This document shows positions 1-10,898 of a DNA stretch of 64,000 nt, one piece after another. The stretch spans positions 53,459,069 through 53,523,068 of the forward strand of contig OY747712.1 of the NCBI GenBank assembly GCA_963556495.2, in the 5' to 3' direction. The translations under genes and the position numbers were made by a program. Under the pieces are notes generated by a model. That model had not been told where the DNA came from. It did no database searches and saw nothing but the letters and a program-made list of their open reading frames with translations. Source of the stretch: Valencia hispanica (taxonomy: Eukaryota > Chordata > Actinopteri > Cyprinodontiformes > Valenciidae). Position 1 is the stretch's first letter; every line of letters begins with the position of its first letter.

Positions 1-167
1 CTGGAGGGACTATGTTTCTCGGCTGGCCTGGGAGCGCCTTGGGGTTCCTCCCGAGGAGCTGGAACAAGTGGCTGGGGAGAGGGAAGTCTGGGTCTCTTTG
101 CTTAGGCTGCTGCCCCCGCGACCCGACCCCGGATAAGCGGAAGAAAATGGATGGATGGATGGATGGA
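1..167 (+). mobile_element. RTE-type LINE 3' end with ATGG repeat tail
   Basis: GC-rich sequence describing the end of an RTE/Rex3-like reverse transcriptase ORF and its short 3' UTR, followed by an (ATGG)n tail at about 149-168. The text around 'GAGAGGGAAGTCTGGGTCTC' and the tail are what I remember of the 3' end of teleost RTE elements. The element enters from outside the window, so only the last part of it is seen. An ATG at position 12 opens a frame through this piece into the next LINE, but that fusion is accidental. Confidence 0.7.
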
Positions 168-1718
168 TGCACACTTAAATTTAATACTGTAACAAAGGAC
201 AGTGTGAAGAAAATATTACAAACAAGTAAAGATAAACCCTGTGGAATTGATCAGTTAGATGTAAAATTGTTAAAGATGGTGGTAGATCTTATTGCCTTGC
301 CCATTTCTCATATTCTTAATCTGAGATTAATAGCAGGTATTTTTCCCTCACAATGGAAAAAAGCGAAAATTTTACCTTTAGTTAAAAATAACAAAGAACA
401 GTTTTCAGGTCAGAACAGCAGACCAATAAGTTTACTACCGACAGTAAGCAAAGTGATGGAAAAAGCTGTGCATGATCAAATACAAGAGTTTTTGGAAGCC
501 AATGGGTTAAACACAATATATCAACATGCTTATAAAAGGGGTCATTCCACAATAACAGCACTTACTCAGTTAACTGACTACTGGCTACAGGAAATTGATG
601 ATAAAAATTTGGTGGGCACAGTCTTCTTCGATCTAAGTGCAGCATTCAATGTTCTTGACCATAATATTTTATTTAAAAAGTTAGTTTGTTATGGATTTGA
701 ACCAACTGCTGTTCAATGGATTGAAAGCTATCTTAGTAAACGTGAGTACACAGTTTACTTTAATGGAAGCTACTCTGAGGTGGAAGAAATCAGTTGTGGG
801 GTGCCCCAGGGCAGTTGTTTAGGACCTCTTTTATTCTCTGTTTTTATAAATGATCTTCCACTTGTAATTAAACATGCAACCATGGCAATGTATGCCAATG
901 ACATAACGTTGTGTTTATCAGAAAGAGATGTAGATCAACTGAATATTATGCTAAATACGGAGTTAGATTTGGTCATACAATCGATTATCGACAGTAGATT
1001 ACTGATTAATGCAGGTAAAACAAGATTTATGATACTTGGGTCAAAATATTTTCGTAAGCCAACACTATCATTGCACTTAGATATAGGAGGAAATGTGATT
1101 CAGCAAGTTGAAGAAATTCATTTATTGGGTGTAATCGTGGACAGCTCACTGTCTTGGAATAGCCAAATAAATAAAATATTGCAAAGAATGGGTCGTAGCA
1201 TGGGAATGATCAGATACTGTAAGGAGTTTATTTCCAAATGGTTGATCAAACGGTTAGCCCAATCTCTAGTATTATCTCATCTAGACTATGCATCAGTTGT
1301 TTGGTCAAATACCAATGAAAATAATTTAAATAAATTGCAAGTTGCACAGAATAAAGTGGCACGTATCGTTTTGGGTTGTCCATATACAACTAATAGAATC
1401 ACAATGCACAACAATTTGGCATGGTTAACTGTAAAAGATAGATTGAAATATCTTTTATTATCATTTATTCGTAATATCATTGAAACAAAAACTCCTGAAA
1501 TAATTTACAGAAAATTATCATTTTTTGCTGATCAACATAATTAAACCACCAGAATGAGATGTGTTCTGCCTTTAGTCAGAACTAAACAGTTTCAGAGAGC
1601 AGTTTTTTATCGGGCCATAGTTGCATGGAATGGATTACCAGGATTTCTGTTGTTAGAAAATCACAGGAAATGTTTTCAAAAGAAGTTAAAATTGTTTCTG
1701 TTCACACAAGAGTCTTGA
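168..1718 (+). pseudogene. LINE reverse transcriptase fragment with YAND catalytic motif
   Basis: A long open frame encodes RT fingers, palm and thumb. Motif A is FFDLSAAFNVLDH (around 625-663), motif B is CGVPQGSCLGPLLF (around 796-837), and motif C reads MYANDITLC (888-914). In motif C the first catalytic aspartate of YADD is replaced by Asn (codon AAT at 897-899), which should abolish polymerisation. A TAA at 1542-1544 interrupts the frame, but the same frame continues with a recognisable LINE C-terminal tail (WNGLPGF region) to a TGA at 1716-1718. The copy is therefore dead twice over. The N-terminal residues read from the upstream RTE sequence do not belong to it. Confidence 0.75.
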
Positions 1719-2034
1719 TATGGGAAGAGTATGGTAACATGGAAAGAGGCATTATAGTTTGTATTTGAGGGCTATTTATGGTCTATATGTACAAATGTAT
1801 AGCAGTTTTTGTTTGTTTATTTAGTTAAATGCATTGGGCTATTGTAGATTATTTCCAGGTTGTGTATGTGTGTGTGAGTGAGTGAGTGAGTGTGTGTGTG
1901 TGTGAATAATGTAATAAAATGATGAATTATGTAAATTTGTGATGTAATGCAGAGGAGACCCCAGGAAGAATAGGAACTGAGATTTCAGGCGCTAATGGGG
2001 ATCTTAATAAATGGAAAATGGAAAATGGAAAAAT
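168..2034 (+). mobile_element. 5'-truncated Jockey-superfamily LINE (L2/Daphne-like)
   Basis: The element starts inside the reverse transcriptase domain directly after the (ATGG)n tail, so it is 5'-truncated and has lost its endonuclease. The coding part ends at 1718. An AT-rich 3' UTR with a GTGTGTGAGTGAGT microsatellite near 1864-1904 follows, and the element closes with an ATGGAAA-type repeat at about 2006-2034. Short 3' repeats of this kind are usual in CR1/L2-related LINEs. Clade assignment is by the look of the RT motifs only. Confidence 0.7.
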
Positions 2035-2408
2035 CTGTTGGGGTAGCAGCATCAGAGCCATGGACTTAAAAAGGCTCAACAACTTGATAAAGAAGGTTCT
2101 GGTTCTGTTCTGGGGCGACTGTGGAACCTCTGGAGATGATGATGCAAAGAAGGATTCTTCATAAAATAAAATAAAATATGGACAACCCCGAGCATCCTCT
2201 TCAAGAGACAGTCATACAACAACAGAGCATCTTCAGTCGGAGGCTTCCTCAGTTTTGCTGCAACACAGACCGCTACAGGAAATCCTTCCTGCCCCCAGCC
2301 ATCATTATCTACAACAAGTCCTTAAAGAATTAGTTATATGGGCTACACCAACACTTAATTTCCCTCTGGGATCAATAAAGTATTTTTGAATTTGTATTGA
2401 ATTTGAAT
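2035..2408 (+). mobile_element. Rex1/CR1-like LINE 3' fragment
   Basis: This short fragment corresponds to the last 120 or so codons of a Rex1-type RT ORF plus its 3' end. It matches, in the opposite orientation, the better copy at 20341-21882: the same stretch encodes SFLPTAIII-like residues, and both end with the CCCTCTGGGATCAATAAAGT box and a TTGAATTTG-type tail. It is 5'-truncated and carries small deletions, including a frame-breaking one near 2095. Confidence 0.75.
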
Positions 2409-2678
2409 CATTGTCGCTAAGCGGGAGCTGTGTTTAAGTAGCGCAGATTCAGAGGGAAATGAGCAGAAGTCACCAAAAAACAGCTTTGTAAAAATAAGAG
2501 TTACTCACAAAGCAGTTAATAACAGCATACAGAAAACACAGCTACAAGCCCTGCTTACTCCATGTTAACTGTCCTGATACACTCAGAAGGAAAAATAATG
2601 TAATGTCCAACTCACGGTTCGTAGCTGTGCCTGCACACCCACAGAGCACATCATCTCGTACAAAAACAATCCTTTTAA
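2409..2678. other. Unassigned intergenic stretch
   Basis: I see no open frame with coding character and no element ends here. The stretch finishes at a TTAA (2675-2678) that flanks the next DNA element. Confidence 0.4.
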
Positions 2679-3514
2679 AGACCCACTCCAATCATCTTTT
2701 TGAGCTATATTAAAGTGTTCTAATTGGTCTTTAAATTATGATTATGCTGTTTTTAGTCAAAATCACGAAACCTGTGCTGTTTTCTAGAACATAGCTTCAG
2801 AAGAGCGGCAGTAGCTCATTAGCAATTTGCCTCTGTGTTGTGGGCGGAACTGTTGGCACGGAGGAGTCCTCCCTTTCCCTATTGCCGAGAGCTCTCCATT
2901 TACGCTAGCTCTCCTGCTAGTTTACAGCCCCTCACAAACAAGCGGATGGTTCCGGACAGAAAAGAATAAACTTACCAGTAAAGATACAGGCTGTCCACTT
3001 GATGGTGTCTTGATGGAAGGTCCTGCACCTGGCTTCAAAAGTAGTTTACTAGCGAAGCCAATTTTTTCCCCTGCCAGCAGCACCCACTACAGCACACAGG
3101 TGTTGATCCACGATCGTCTTCTCTACTCCTCAGAACCTGAGCGGGCGGGGCAAACCGTGGCAGGAGCTGGTCTGCCCAGTGGGGTTGCTAATTCACAAAC
3201 TCAGTCTGTTTTAGACTGCCTTTTAGCGTCTGCAACTGATTCACAGCGATTTAAAAGCAGAAATACTCAGAAATGCAATTTTTCAATTCAATTCAATTCA
3301 ATTCAGTTTATTTATATAGCGCCAATTCACAACAGATGTCATCTCAAGGCACTTAACAAGAAGTTATTTCAATACATTTATACAAACATTCCAATCAGTT
3401 CAAAAGTTTCCTATTTAGCTTAATCTTCTTAAGATATGTCATCTGGCATTAAAATAATGCCACAAAAACATGTTAACAACACGAAAAACACTATTTTCAT
3501 TGGAGTGGGTCCAG
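2679..3514. mobile_element. Non-autonomous DNA element flanked by TTAA
   Basis: The ends form a terminal inverted repeat. The left end reads AGACCCACTCCAAT; the right end, on the other strand, reads GGACCCACTCCAATG. Each is bordered by TTAA (2675-2678 and 3515-3518). TTAA target sites fit piggyBac or Kolobok superfamilies. The interior has no transposase, so it would depend on a protein supplied elsewhere. An L2-A 3' end (3284-3420) is nested inside it. The exact superfamily is not decidable from the ends alone. Confidence 0.55.
3284..3420 (-). mobile_element. L2-A 3' end fragment nested in the TTAA element
   Basis: Starts with the (CAATT)n repeat and the box AGTTTATTTATATAGCGCC, which is the reverse complement of the 3' terminus of the L2-A copies at 42850-42990 and 53098-53225. 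Only about 135 bp of 3' end was integrated. This is the extreme 5' truncation common for LINEs. Confidence 0.8.
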
Positions 3515-3518
3515 TTAA

Positions 3519-3973
3519 TGTACTCCAATAAACTACTTAGTCCGCAAGTCTTCCTCAATCCAATTCTGCCGCTAACCCTCACTTGCCGCTGCAGGAATTG
3601 CTCTCAGAGGAACATAAACGGTTATAAGAACTACGTATGGCATCCCGTTGGCATGTAATATGGTTGGAAACCAACTGCCAGCACTTCAATATCCGGACAA
3701 CATATTTTCTATTTAACCATCACGTTCCGGGGTTTAACCCATCTCTGATTGCAGCAGATCAGACCGAAAAAGGGTACAGAGAGAAGGAGGGAAGACATGG
3801 TGCAAAGGCCCCAGAGTCTAGAATCAAACCCCAGATGGCTGCAATGAGGAATAATAGCCTGGGATGGCTCACTACCCCTAAACCATGCACCGCCTACTTC
3901 TGGCACATTTCTGGCTGGATTTTTGACCACTCATCCAGGCAAACTCTGTGGCGCTGATCTAGGCTGGTTGGTC
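3519..3973. other. No gene recognised
   Basis: Short frames occur on both strands, but none has recognisable motifs. The stretch lies between a TTAA element and the Harbinger-like left end. Confidence 0.35.
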
Positions 3974-3976
3974 TTA

Positions 3977-4500
3977 CGGTGCGTTCACACCAAACACGTT
4001 TGAACCGTCAACGGCGTCAAGTTTACATGTAAAGTCAATGCAGAAGTGTGTCAGGGATTCTGCGTTGCGTCACGTGCGTTTTTGCGTTGCGAATACGGAT
4101 TTCTGCCTCATTCGCATGTCAGATTTGCGCAAATGAAGCGTTTGATGCGCATCAGAAAATACGCGCATCTTTTTATGTGGTGCATTTTGTGCATTTGCGT
4201 GTGATGCGCGTTTTTGCGTCTGCCGCTGAAGTTGAAAAATCTGAACTTCGGCATCAAATTTGCGCCGCGTCAAACAATCAGGAGGCTGGTGTGGTGTCAC
4301 GTGATGCTGTGATCCAATTCACTGGGTCCAGCGAAGTTTATCATTCAACATCGAGGAAATACTGATAACTGCTGTGGCTAACCATCCGGAGGTGTACGAC
4401 ACCAGCTGCTTTCTCTACAGAGACAGGAATAAAAAGGACCTCGTTTGGAGGAATAGAAGTGAGGAGAAAAGGCAACCTGGTAAATTCATTTCACTTTTGA
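3977..4500 (+). mobile_element. PIF/Harbinger-like element, left end and first part
   Basis: A TTA trinucleotide (3974-3976) precedes CGGTGCGTTCACACCAAAC, an end sequence I associate with abundant teleost Harbinger or hAT-like families. A GC-rich 'TGCGTTTTTGCG' subterminal region follows, then a MADF-domain exon. The BESS exons at 8779-9363 and an antisense Harbinger transposase relic at 9776-10012 fit as the rest of the same element, pushed apart by later insertions. The matching right end is not visible before the L2-A sequence at 10478. Three-base TWA target sites are characteristic of PIF/Harbinger. Confidence 0.45.
4341..4479 (+). pseudogene. MADF-domain exon (Harbinger-associated Myb-like protein)
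   Basis: This frame reads IEEILITAVANHPEVYD, then an aromatic/basic stretch ending in the conserved VWR tryptophan. That is the first half of a MADF (Myb/SANT-like) DNA-binding domain. It ends at a GTAAAT donor after 4479 in phase 1. The downstream BESS exon at 8779 begins with two bases that complete a Glu codon, so the phases agree. The remaining half of the MADF domain is not seen and its exon may be lost. No ATG sits at the expected start: TTA precedes the conserved serine. In Harbinger elements this protein assists nuclear import and target binding of the transposase. Confidence 0.55.
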
Positions 4501-4558
4501 AAGTTTTGACTGACTCTGCAAACCTGGGCAAATGCTAGAAAGCCCTTCTACTGTCCTG

Positions 4559-5891
4559 GGGTCTCATTTATAAAACTTTGCGTAGAATCATTACCAAAAC
4601 CGTACTTAAGCTCAGCAACTTTGTTTTACGCACGACTAGCAAAGTTTCCGATCTATCAAACTTGGAGTACGCACACCTGAACGCACTTTCCGCTTTATAA
4701 ATCCCACTCTCCCTAGAAATGTGCGCAGGTATTTTTGGATCATATCCCGCCTCCTACACACCCACTTTCTCCCATAAACGGTCCATGCAAAGTGTCTAGT
4801 GAATATTCTGCATCAACTTAAGCCAGCCAATATGGGGCGTTTCAAAAGGAACCATGGCAACCGAGAGGCGGAGAAAGTAATTCCACAGAGACAGCTGGAG
4901 TCTCAGAGGCACGGAAAACCGTTTTATTTCAATCAATCACTCAATCAGCGCTTTACTCAGCCGAAGGCAGCCAAAGTGCTTCACATTAAAAGACAAAAAT
5001 ACAGTTGCAAAAAGCAAATGTGTAACCAGAAGAGAGTAAAAAGATTTAAAAAAAATGTATAATAAAAGCAGCACAAGTTATGAAAAAGTTCTTGTTCTTA
5101 TGAACAATAAAGTTTCAATTAGGCATATAAGATTACTTCTTGTAGCAACAATAAGACTGGAATTTATTTAAAAAAAATAATTAAAAGAAGCAAATTATTA
5201 AAACAAATAAAACTAAATATTTAAATCCTGACAGAAAAGTTGCGTTTTAAGTCTACTTTTAAAAAGTATCATCCTTGCAAAATATTGATTTGGGTTCACA
5301 AACAAAAGGAAGAGCTGCAAGTGACGCAGCAGCGTTCCTGACATTAAAAGAAGAGTGGGGGACGTGGTGCACGGTTCCAGCGGGTCGGTAGATCTAACAC
5401 CGGATCCAGTTCAGCACATAGATCTAATAAGACTGCTTTAAGGAATCTACATCGGGTCCCCCATCCAGATGCTTCCAGTGGCGTGATCTTTAATGAGCAA
5501 GAGCATCCATTGTGCATCATTATGCAGGGAACGCTGCAGTATTTGTACTTCACACAAATAATACACCAATAAGTGCCATTTCTATATAATCTGAAGACAT
5601 AAATACATATGAACATACTGTGATATAATTCTTTTGTGCAACACATTTTCATTCAGCTTTTCATTTCTATTCTCAGTTCAGAGACGGGATGGGAGGGTGA
5701 CTGCTGTTTGTGTCTGTGTGCGCAGAGCTCTACAAGGTGTAAATTGTGGCTTGAATTCAGATTTTAGGGCCATCTCTCCTGGTTCTCTGTCAGTATCCTC
5801 TGTGTCCAAATAAGTGTGTAAGCAAGATCCTTAGGGTGCTTAAAGATGCGCACATTTTTCCGCCCCGTTTTTTTCTATAAATCCTAGTCCC
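4559..5891. mobile_element. DNA-transposon-like repeat with GGGTCTCATTTATAA ends
   Basis: The left end begins GGGTCTCATTTATAAAAC. The right end, read on the other strand, begins GGGACTAGGATTTATAG. I take these as degraded terminal inverted repeats of one non-autonomous element. The interior lacks any transposase, and short frames in it show no motif. No target duplication could be fixed, so the boundaries are approximate. Confidence 0.4.
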
Positions 5892-8130
5892 TTATTTTTA
5901 ATGGAAACATGGCTGAGTGCAGATGCTCCTGCTGTTCTTACAGAGGCCTCCCCACCTAATTTTAACTTTTCTTATTCAACCAGGAGTAGCCAGAGGGGAG
6001 GTGGAACTGCTTTTATAAGTTCATTAACCCTTTCCGCCAAACCTGTTTTACTTGATAATTTTACCACTTTTGAATATACTGCCTCTGTTTTTAGCACTCC
6101 TCAGATTTTATGTTTTTATCAATTTTGCACAACTCTTATGAACGAATAATTTTAGCTGGTTATTTTAATCTACACATGGATAACCTTTTAGATTCTTTAT
6201 CAACAGAATTTTGTAACATTTTGAATTATATGGATTTTAGTCAGCATGTCATGCAGCCAACTCACAACAGAGGACACACCCTGGACTTAGTCATCACGTA
6301 TGGCCTGTCCACTAGTGTGTCCTCTGTTGTTGACTTGGCTGTCTCTGACCACTACTGTGTGTTTTTTTTAAATCACCTGTTTTATCCAAATAGAAAGTTC
6401 TGTGAGAACTGTCAGGAAACGTCATCTAACCCCTGAAGTGGCTGCAGGTTTTCTTGAAGTTTTTAATAAGTTTCCTCCTGTACCTTTATCTGCCCCCTGT
6501 GATTTTATCGTGAATGATTTTAACAGTAGGCTTCAATCCGCTCTCGACCTGCTGGCTCCACTAAAAGTTGTAAAAACTTATTCAAAACATACTATATAAT
6601 GGAGAAATGAAAACCTTAAGAAATTACAAAGGAGCTGCAGGGTGGCAGAAAGGAAATGGAGGAAAAACAAAATCACAATAAATCATCAGATACACATAGA
6701 ACATCTCAAATCATACAATAACGCTGTAAGAAATTCCAGAAATGCATACTTCTCCAGAATCATCTCAGAACATAAAAATAATCCCAAAATTCTGTTTTCC
6801 ACCATTGACAACATTCTCAATCATACCTCTACTGCACTTCAGAAAACCCCCTCAAACACTCTGTGTGAGGAGTTTGCAAACCACTTCAGAGGAAAGGTAG
6901 ACACCATTAGATGTAATATTTTATCTTCTCAGAGTAACATGGTTTTAGACAAATCTGAGTGTGTGTCTCTACCAGAGGAAACGCTGGACAGTTTTGTCCT
7001 GGTGGAAGCTGGGACCCTTGATAAAGTTTTCTCCTCAGTGAGGCCCACTACAAGTGCCCTGGACCCGATTCCCACCCCGTTTTTGAAGCAATTTTATGAA
7101 TCTTTTAAAGACGAGATTTTAACCATGATGAATTGTTCCCTTCAGACGGGGGTCTTTCCTGCCGCTTTTAAACGAGCGGTAGTGAGGCCCCTGCTGAAGA
7201 AGAGCAATTTAGATTTTAATGATTTAAACAACTTCCGACCGGTATCTAACTTACCATTTTTAAGCAAGGTTTTAGAAGCCAGATTCTTTTAATAATTTTT
7301 AAGTGTCTTAATGGTCTTGGGCCTTCTTATCTTTCGGAATTGCTTTTACCATATGAACCTTCGCGGTCTCTGCGCTCCCCTGGCAGCCGTCTCCTTGTCA
7401 CCCACAAAGTCAGGACACACACACATGGTGAGGCATCTTTCTGTTATTATGGCCCTCACCTCTGGAACAGGCTGCCAGAGAACCTCAGGGCCGCAGAGAA
7501 CGTTCATGTTTTTAAGAGCAGGCTCAAGACTCACCTTTTTAATATAGCTTTTAACTGATTATTATTTATTAAATCTGTTTAATTACTCTGCATGTTTTGA
7601 TTGAATTTCTTTTTAGCTTTTAGCTGGCTATTTATCAAATATTGTTTATCTGCTTTGTATTTTTATTTGATCATATCTTATAATTGTTTTAATTTTAATA
7701 TTTTAACTTATTTTAGTCTTCCTTCCGGTGTTTCCTCTGTGGGAGCCCTCTGCCTCGGGGGCAGTGGTCGGCTGTGGCTGCCTTGGTGCTCTCCAGGTGG
7801 TGCTTGGGTGGAGATGGGGGTACCAGCGCTCCCTCTTCTGGGCTCCCTGGGTCAGTGCCTTGGCTGCTGCTGTTGACCTGCTGCTACCGATGTAGATGGC
7901 TACCATGATGACGTTTCCTGGCTCATCTGTACCGTTTTGTTTTTGTCTATTGTTGCTTTTATGTGTGTGCTTGCATGTGAGATGGGGGGTTATAGTTGTG
8001 GTGATGTTTTTTACTTTTGGGTTTTGGGAAAGGGGGGGGATTGTGGGACATTTTAATCTGTAAAGCACTTAAGAGAAACTTTGTTGTGGTTTGAAAAGCG
8101 CTTTATAAATGAAGTTTGATTTGATTTGAG
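5892..8130 (+). mobile_element. L2-like LINE, internally deleted
   Basis: A 5'-truncated LINE runs from the endonuclease domain to the 3' tail. Endonuclease and RT amino-terminal pieces lie at 5901-7290. The RT palm, with all catalytic motifs, is missing at about 7285. The C-terminal tail resumes at 7290-7558. The 3' UTR ends with a box AAAGCGCTTTATAAATGAAG and a (TTTGA)n tail at 8114-8129. It resembles LINE-B (29176-40332) more than L2-A, by its C-terminal SRLKTHLF motif. Confidence 0.75.
5901..7558 (+). pseudogene. L2-like ORF2 relic (endonuclease, RT without palm)
   Basis: Pieces in different frames encode, in order: an endonuclease with METWLS near 5901, a GDFN-like site changed to AGYFNLHMDN near 6150, and the conserved TLDLVITYG and SDHYCVFF motifs (6280-6370). 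A linker follows, then the RT start LDPIPTPFL and [16 protein letters not shown] (7060-7275). The sequence then jumps to the C-terminal LWNRLPENLRAAE block (7460-7500) with a stop at 7556-7558. At least three frameshifts and a large palm deletion make it non-functional. Confidence 0.75.
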
Positions 8131-8235
8131 ACAGAAGGTAGGTTTACAATGAATTAACGTAAGCAGTTATGTTAATTTATGTATGTTGTCATATGGGCAT
8201 ATATGTTATTTTTTTACTAAGAAATAGTAAGTATA

Positions 8236-8713
8236 CAGTGGTCCCTCGCTATAACGCGGTTCACCCTTCACGGCCTTGCTGTTTTGCTGCTTTTTCTATA
8301 GCACAGCACAATTTTCCAGCGCATTTCGTTCTGCGTCCTGATTGATTGGAGGCAATTGTCAATCTCCTCCGTGTCGTGTCTACTGCGCTTACCAAATTTA
8401 GAATCTTCCAGAATCTTCTCGTTCAGTAGAAAAAACAGCACCAAAAACTACCCATAACTATGTTCCTCACTTAGAAACAGACACCTGCTCCGAGACCTTC
8501 AGTGGAAAAAGACGCACCAGAGCGGACAAAGACACCGCAGCATATTAATACTTTTTTTTTTTATCTACGATGGTTTGAACTTTGAGAGTATTTAAACTAG
8601 TGAGAACTGTGAGTAAATGTTAACGTATGTCTGAGAAAAGTGTATAAAGTTTGTGGCGAGGGGTTTTAAAGTTATTTTAGAATGTAACCCCTGCAGTAAA
8701 CGAAGGACCACTG
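8236..8713. mobile_element. Pogo/Tigger-like MITE with TA duplication
   Basis: The ends are inverted repeats beginning CAGTGGTCCCTCG on the left and CAGTGGTCCTTCG on the right (read on the other strand). Both are flanked by TA (8234-8235 and 8714-8715). CAGTGGTCC ends with TA target sites belong to Tc1/mariner-superfamily pogo/Tigger elements. At 478 bp with no transposase frame it is non-autonomous. It inserted between the first and later parts of the Harbinger element. Confidence 0.75.
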
Positions 8714-8778
8714 TATATAATTTCTCTATGACTATTGTTATCAACCTGTTGACTTAACAGTTAATATTGTCTTGACAG

Positions 8779-9363
8779 AGTCAACTGATTCTGCAGGAGT
8801 AGAGCTGTCTGCTGTTGCTTCTCCTGGCTCCCCAGTCCCTGCTGCTGCCTCCACAGGTGTGTGAAGGAAATTGTAGAATTTTGGATAAGAAAGGATTTGG
8901 ATAAGAAATGTGACATGTATAAATCAGATGTAAAGCAACCACTGCTAGCTTTTAACATTCACATTAACTCACTTTTTGTGAATAGTTACCTTTACTAATA
9001 ATCTATAACCAATCACATTATAGCCTGTTTTTACCATGTTGAAAATGAAAATCTAGTAGCAGCCTTCTCATTACTTTGTGTTGTTTTGTCCTTTGTTTTA
9101 TAGGCCCACAGAGGAGGAGAACACCCAGGTGGACGAGGGACGGGTCCCAGGACGGTTGGTCCGAGATGGAGCTGGCCATCCTGGCGTGCCTCAGGAGGCC
9201 ACAGCAGTCTCCAACTGAGCTCTTCCTCCTCAGCCTTGTTTCTGCTCTAGAGAGCATGCCACCTCAGATGAGAGAGTTCGTCGAATTCCAAATTCATAAA
9301 TACATTTTTGAAAACACCACAGCTGTGTTAAATCTGGAACCATTGGAGCCTAGAAATCAGTAA
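8779..9363 (+). pseudogene. BESS-domain exons of a Harbinger MADF-BESS protein
   Basis: There are two exons, 8779-8856 and 9104-9363. The first follows a CTTGACAG acceptor, is Ser/Ala/Pro-rich and ends at a GTGTGTG donor. The second follows CTTTGTTTTATAG, and the codon across the junction is an intact Gly. It carries a basic stretch (GPQRRRTPRW) and then a BESS motif, ELFLLSLVSALESMPPQ, with the following helix to IFEN, and ends with TAA at 9361-9363. AATAAA occurs near 9554. BESS domains mediate self-association or partner contacts, and MADF-BESS proteins are the second gene of PIF/Harbinger transposons. I call it a relic because the upstream MADF exon lacks a start and its second half. Confidence 0.55.
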
Positions 9364-9775
9364 TTTTGATTAAAACACGAGGCAGCAGGCTCTCCAGGGC
9401 AGGAACAACACACTTTTCTTCTTCTCCTTCCAATGACCCTGAGGCTCTTCCACCTCCTAAGCATGGTCCTTTTTATTCTTGTCTCTGTCTGTAAATAGTT
9501 ATATTTTTCATATTTGTTTGTTTCTGTTTGAGATTTGTTGAATATTTTTTCAAATAAATTTTGATAATGACTAAATGTCTCCTTTAGTTCTACTGCACAG
9601 CATATATTGCCACACAACTTTATTTATACATTATGTAGTGTTCAATTAATATATTACAAATCCAAAAATATACTACTATAAAGGAACATAACACTGAGAA
9701 GACAAGAGAATAAAGAGAGGTTTGTTCATGTTGGAGGCAAGCTCCATTTATTAACAAAATAATAAATGACTGGTA

Positions 9776-10012
9776 AAATTGATCTGGACATGCTTCCCAT
9801 CTAGAGCTCCACAGCAGAGAGGAAGGTTTCACTGCTCTTGGAATCCCTTTGCGATGGACCGCCAGTCTTCAGTGGAAGGTACACCCATGTAGTCCTCCAC
9901 TAGACAGTCCCAGATGGCCGTCGCTACCTGGGGGACAATCTGGCACACTGAGAAGACAACAACACGGAAACTGGACGCGAAGGTCCTATAGGAGTCCCTG
10001 GTGGCAAGGAAC
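9776..10012 (-). pseudogene. PIF/Harbinger DDE transposase relic
   Basis: Read from 10012, after a splice acceptor ending TTCTCCAG, the frame encodes FLATRDSYRTFASSFR, then IVPQVATAIWDCLVEDYM and PSTEDWRSIAKGF. This is the N-terminal region typical of Harbinger transposases. A TGA at 9829-9831 replaces the usual Trp codon. The same frame then continues with LPLCCGALDGKHV, which holds the first catalytic Asp (GALDGKH). Similarity fades at about 9776. The rest of the DDE domain is gone. The convergent arrangement with the BESS exons is the usual two-gene layout of this superfamily. Confidence 0.75.
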
Positions 10013-10177
10013 CTGGAGAACATTATTTAAAAATAGTATTATCTGTGCTGTAATTACAAAATACATTATTCAAATTCAAAAATACTTTCCTCATCTCAGA
10101 GTGAAATTACACAATATATAAATATTACATAAAATATTTTATAATGATATGAATAATCATATAATATTTAGTTAATA

Positions 10178-10209
10178 TTAGACAAAACAGTCTGTTCTGT
10201 TTTGTCTAA
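10178..10209. repeat. Perfect 13-bp palindrome, 6-nt loop
   Basis: TTAGACAAAACAG is followed by TCTGTT and then its exact reverse complement. It lies in AT-rich DNA just upstream (in transposase sense) of the Harbinger relic. Nothing is recognised in the flanking stretch 10013-10477 apart from this. Confidence 0.7.
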
Positions 10210-10898
10210 CCTTTGCCATATCTTTATTTGATTGCTAGCAACTTTTACAACTACAGTGTGCCAATAATAGAGTCTGACAGCTGCAGGGATTAGATACAAA
10301 TTTTAGACTGGTTCTATACCAGAATTAAACCAGGTCTAAATTAAACTGAATCAGGACTTTATTAGATATACATTCTGAGTATCAATAGAAATATTATAAA
10401 CAGTGGTCTCCATACCACAGTTTGCTATCAGTAAACACCGACAGCATACACTGATAGCATAGCATATAGCAGAGTCATAGCTCTGTTGAGCCAACTATTC
10501 CCCCAGCTCTTAGCAGTGATGATTTTATGGGATTCTTCATAAATAAAATTAATTCTATTAAAAATAAAATCATTGGCATCCTCCCAAACATGATTACTTC
10601 TTCCTCAGTAAATGAGGCAGCATCGGAAAGAACTGTAGAACCTCATTTGTGCTTAGGCTGTTTTGATTCAATCGAGCTTTCGGAATTATCAAAAATATTA
10701 GCCTGATCTGATTCAACTTGTATGTTGGACCCAATCCCAACCAAATTATTTAAGGAAGTATTCCATTTGGTTCCTGGCCCCATTTTGGATATGATGAATC
10801 TATCCTTATAAACGGATACGTACCACAGGAATTTAAAATAGCTGTAATTAAACCTTTACTCAAGAAACCTTCCCTTGATCAAGATGACTTAGTGAATT

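Noticed and set aside
12..167. Start of a 510-residue protein at ATG 12
   Set aside because: The first 50 or so codons are the 3' end of an RTE LINE and its ATGG tail; the RT begins after the junction.
2827..3423. 198-codon open frame as a host gene
   Set aside because: It starts at TTG, runs through a TTAA element and into the L2-A 3' end, and has no domain.
4048..4365. Overlapping frames on both strands near 4.2 kb
   Set aside because: They come from the biased TGCG/CGCA-rich subterminal region of the Harbinger-like element.
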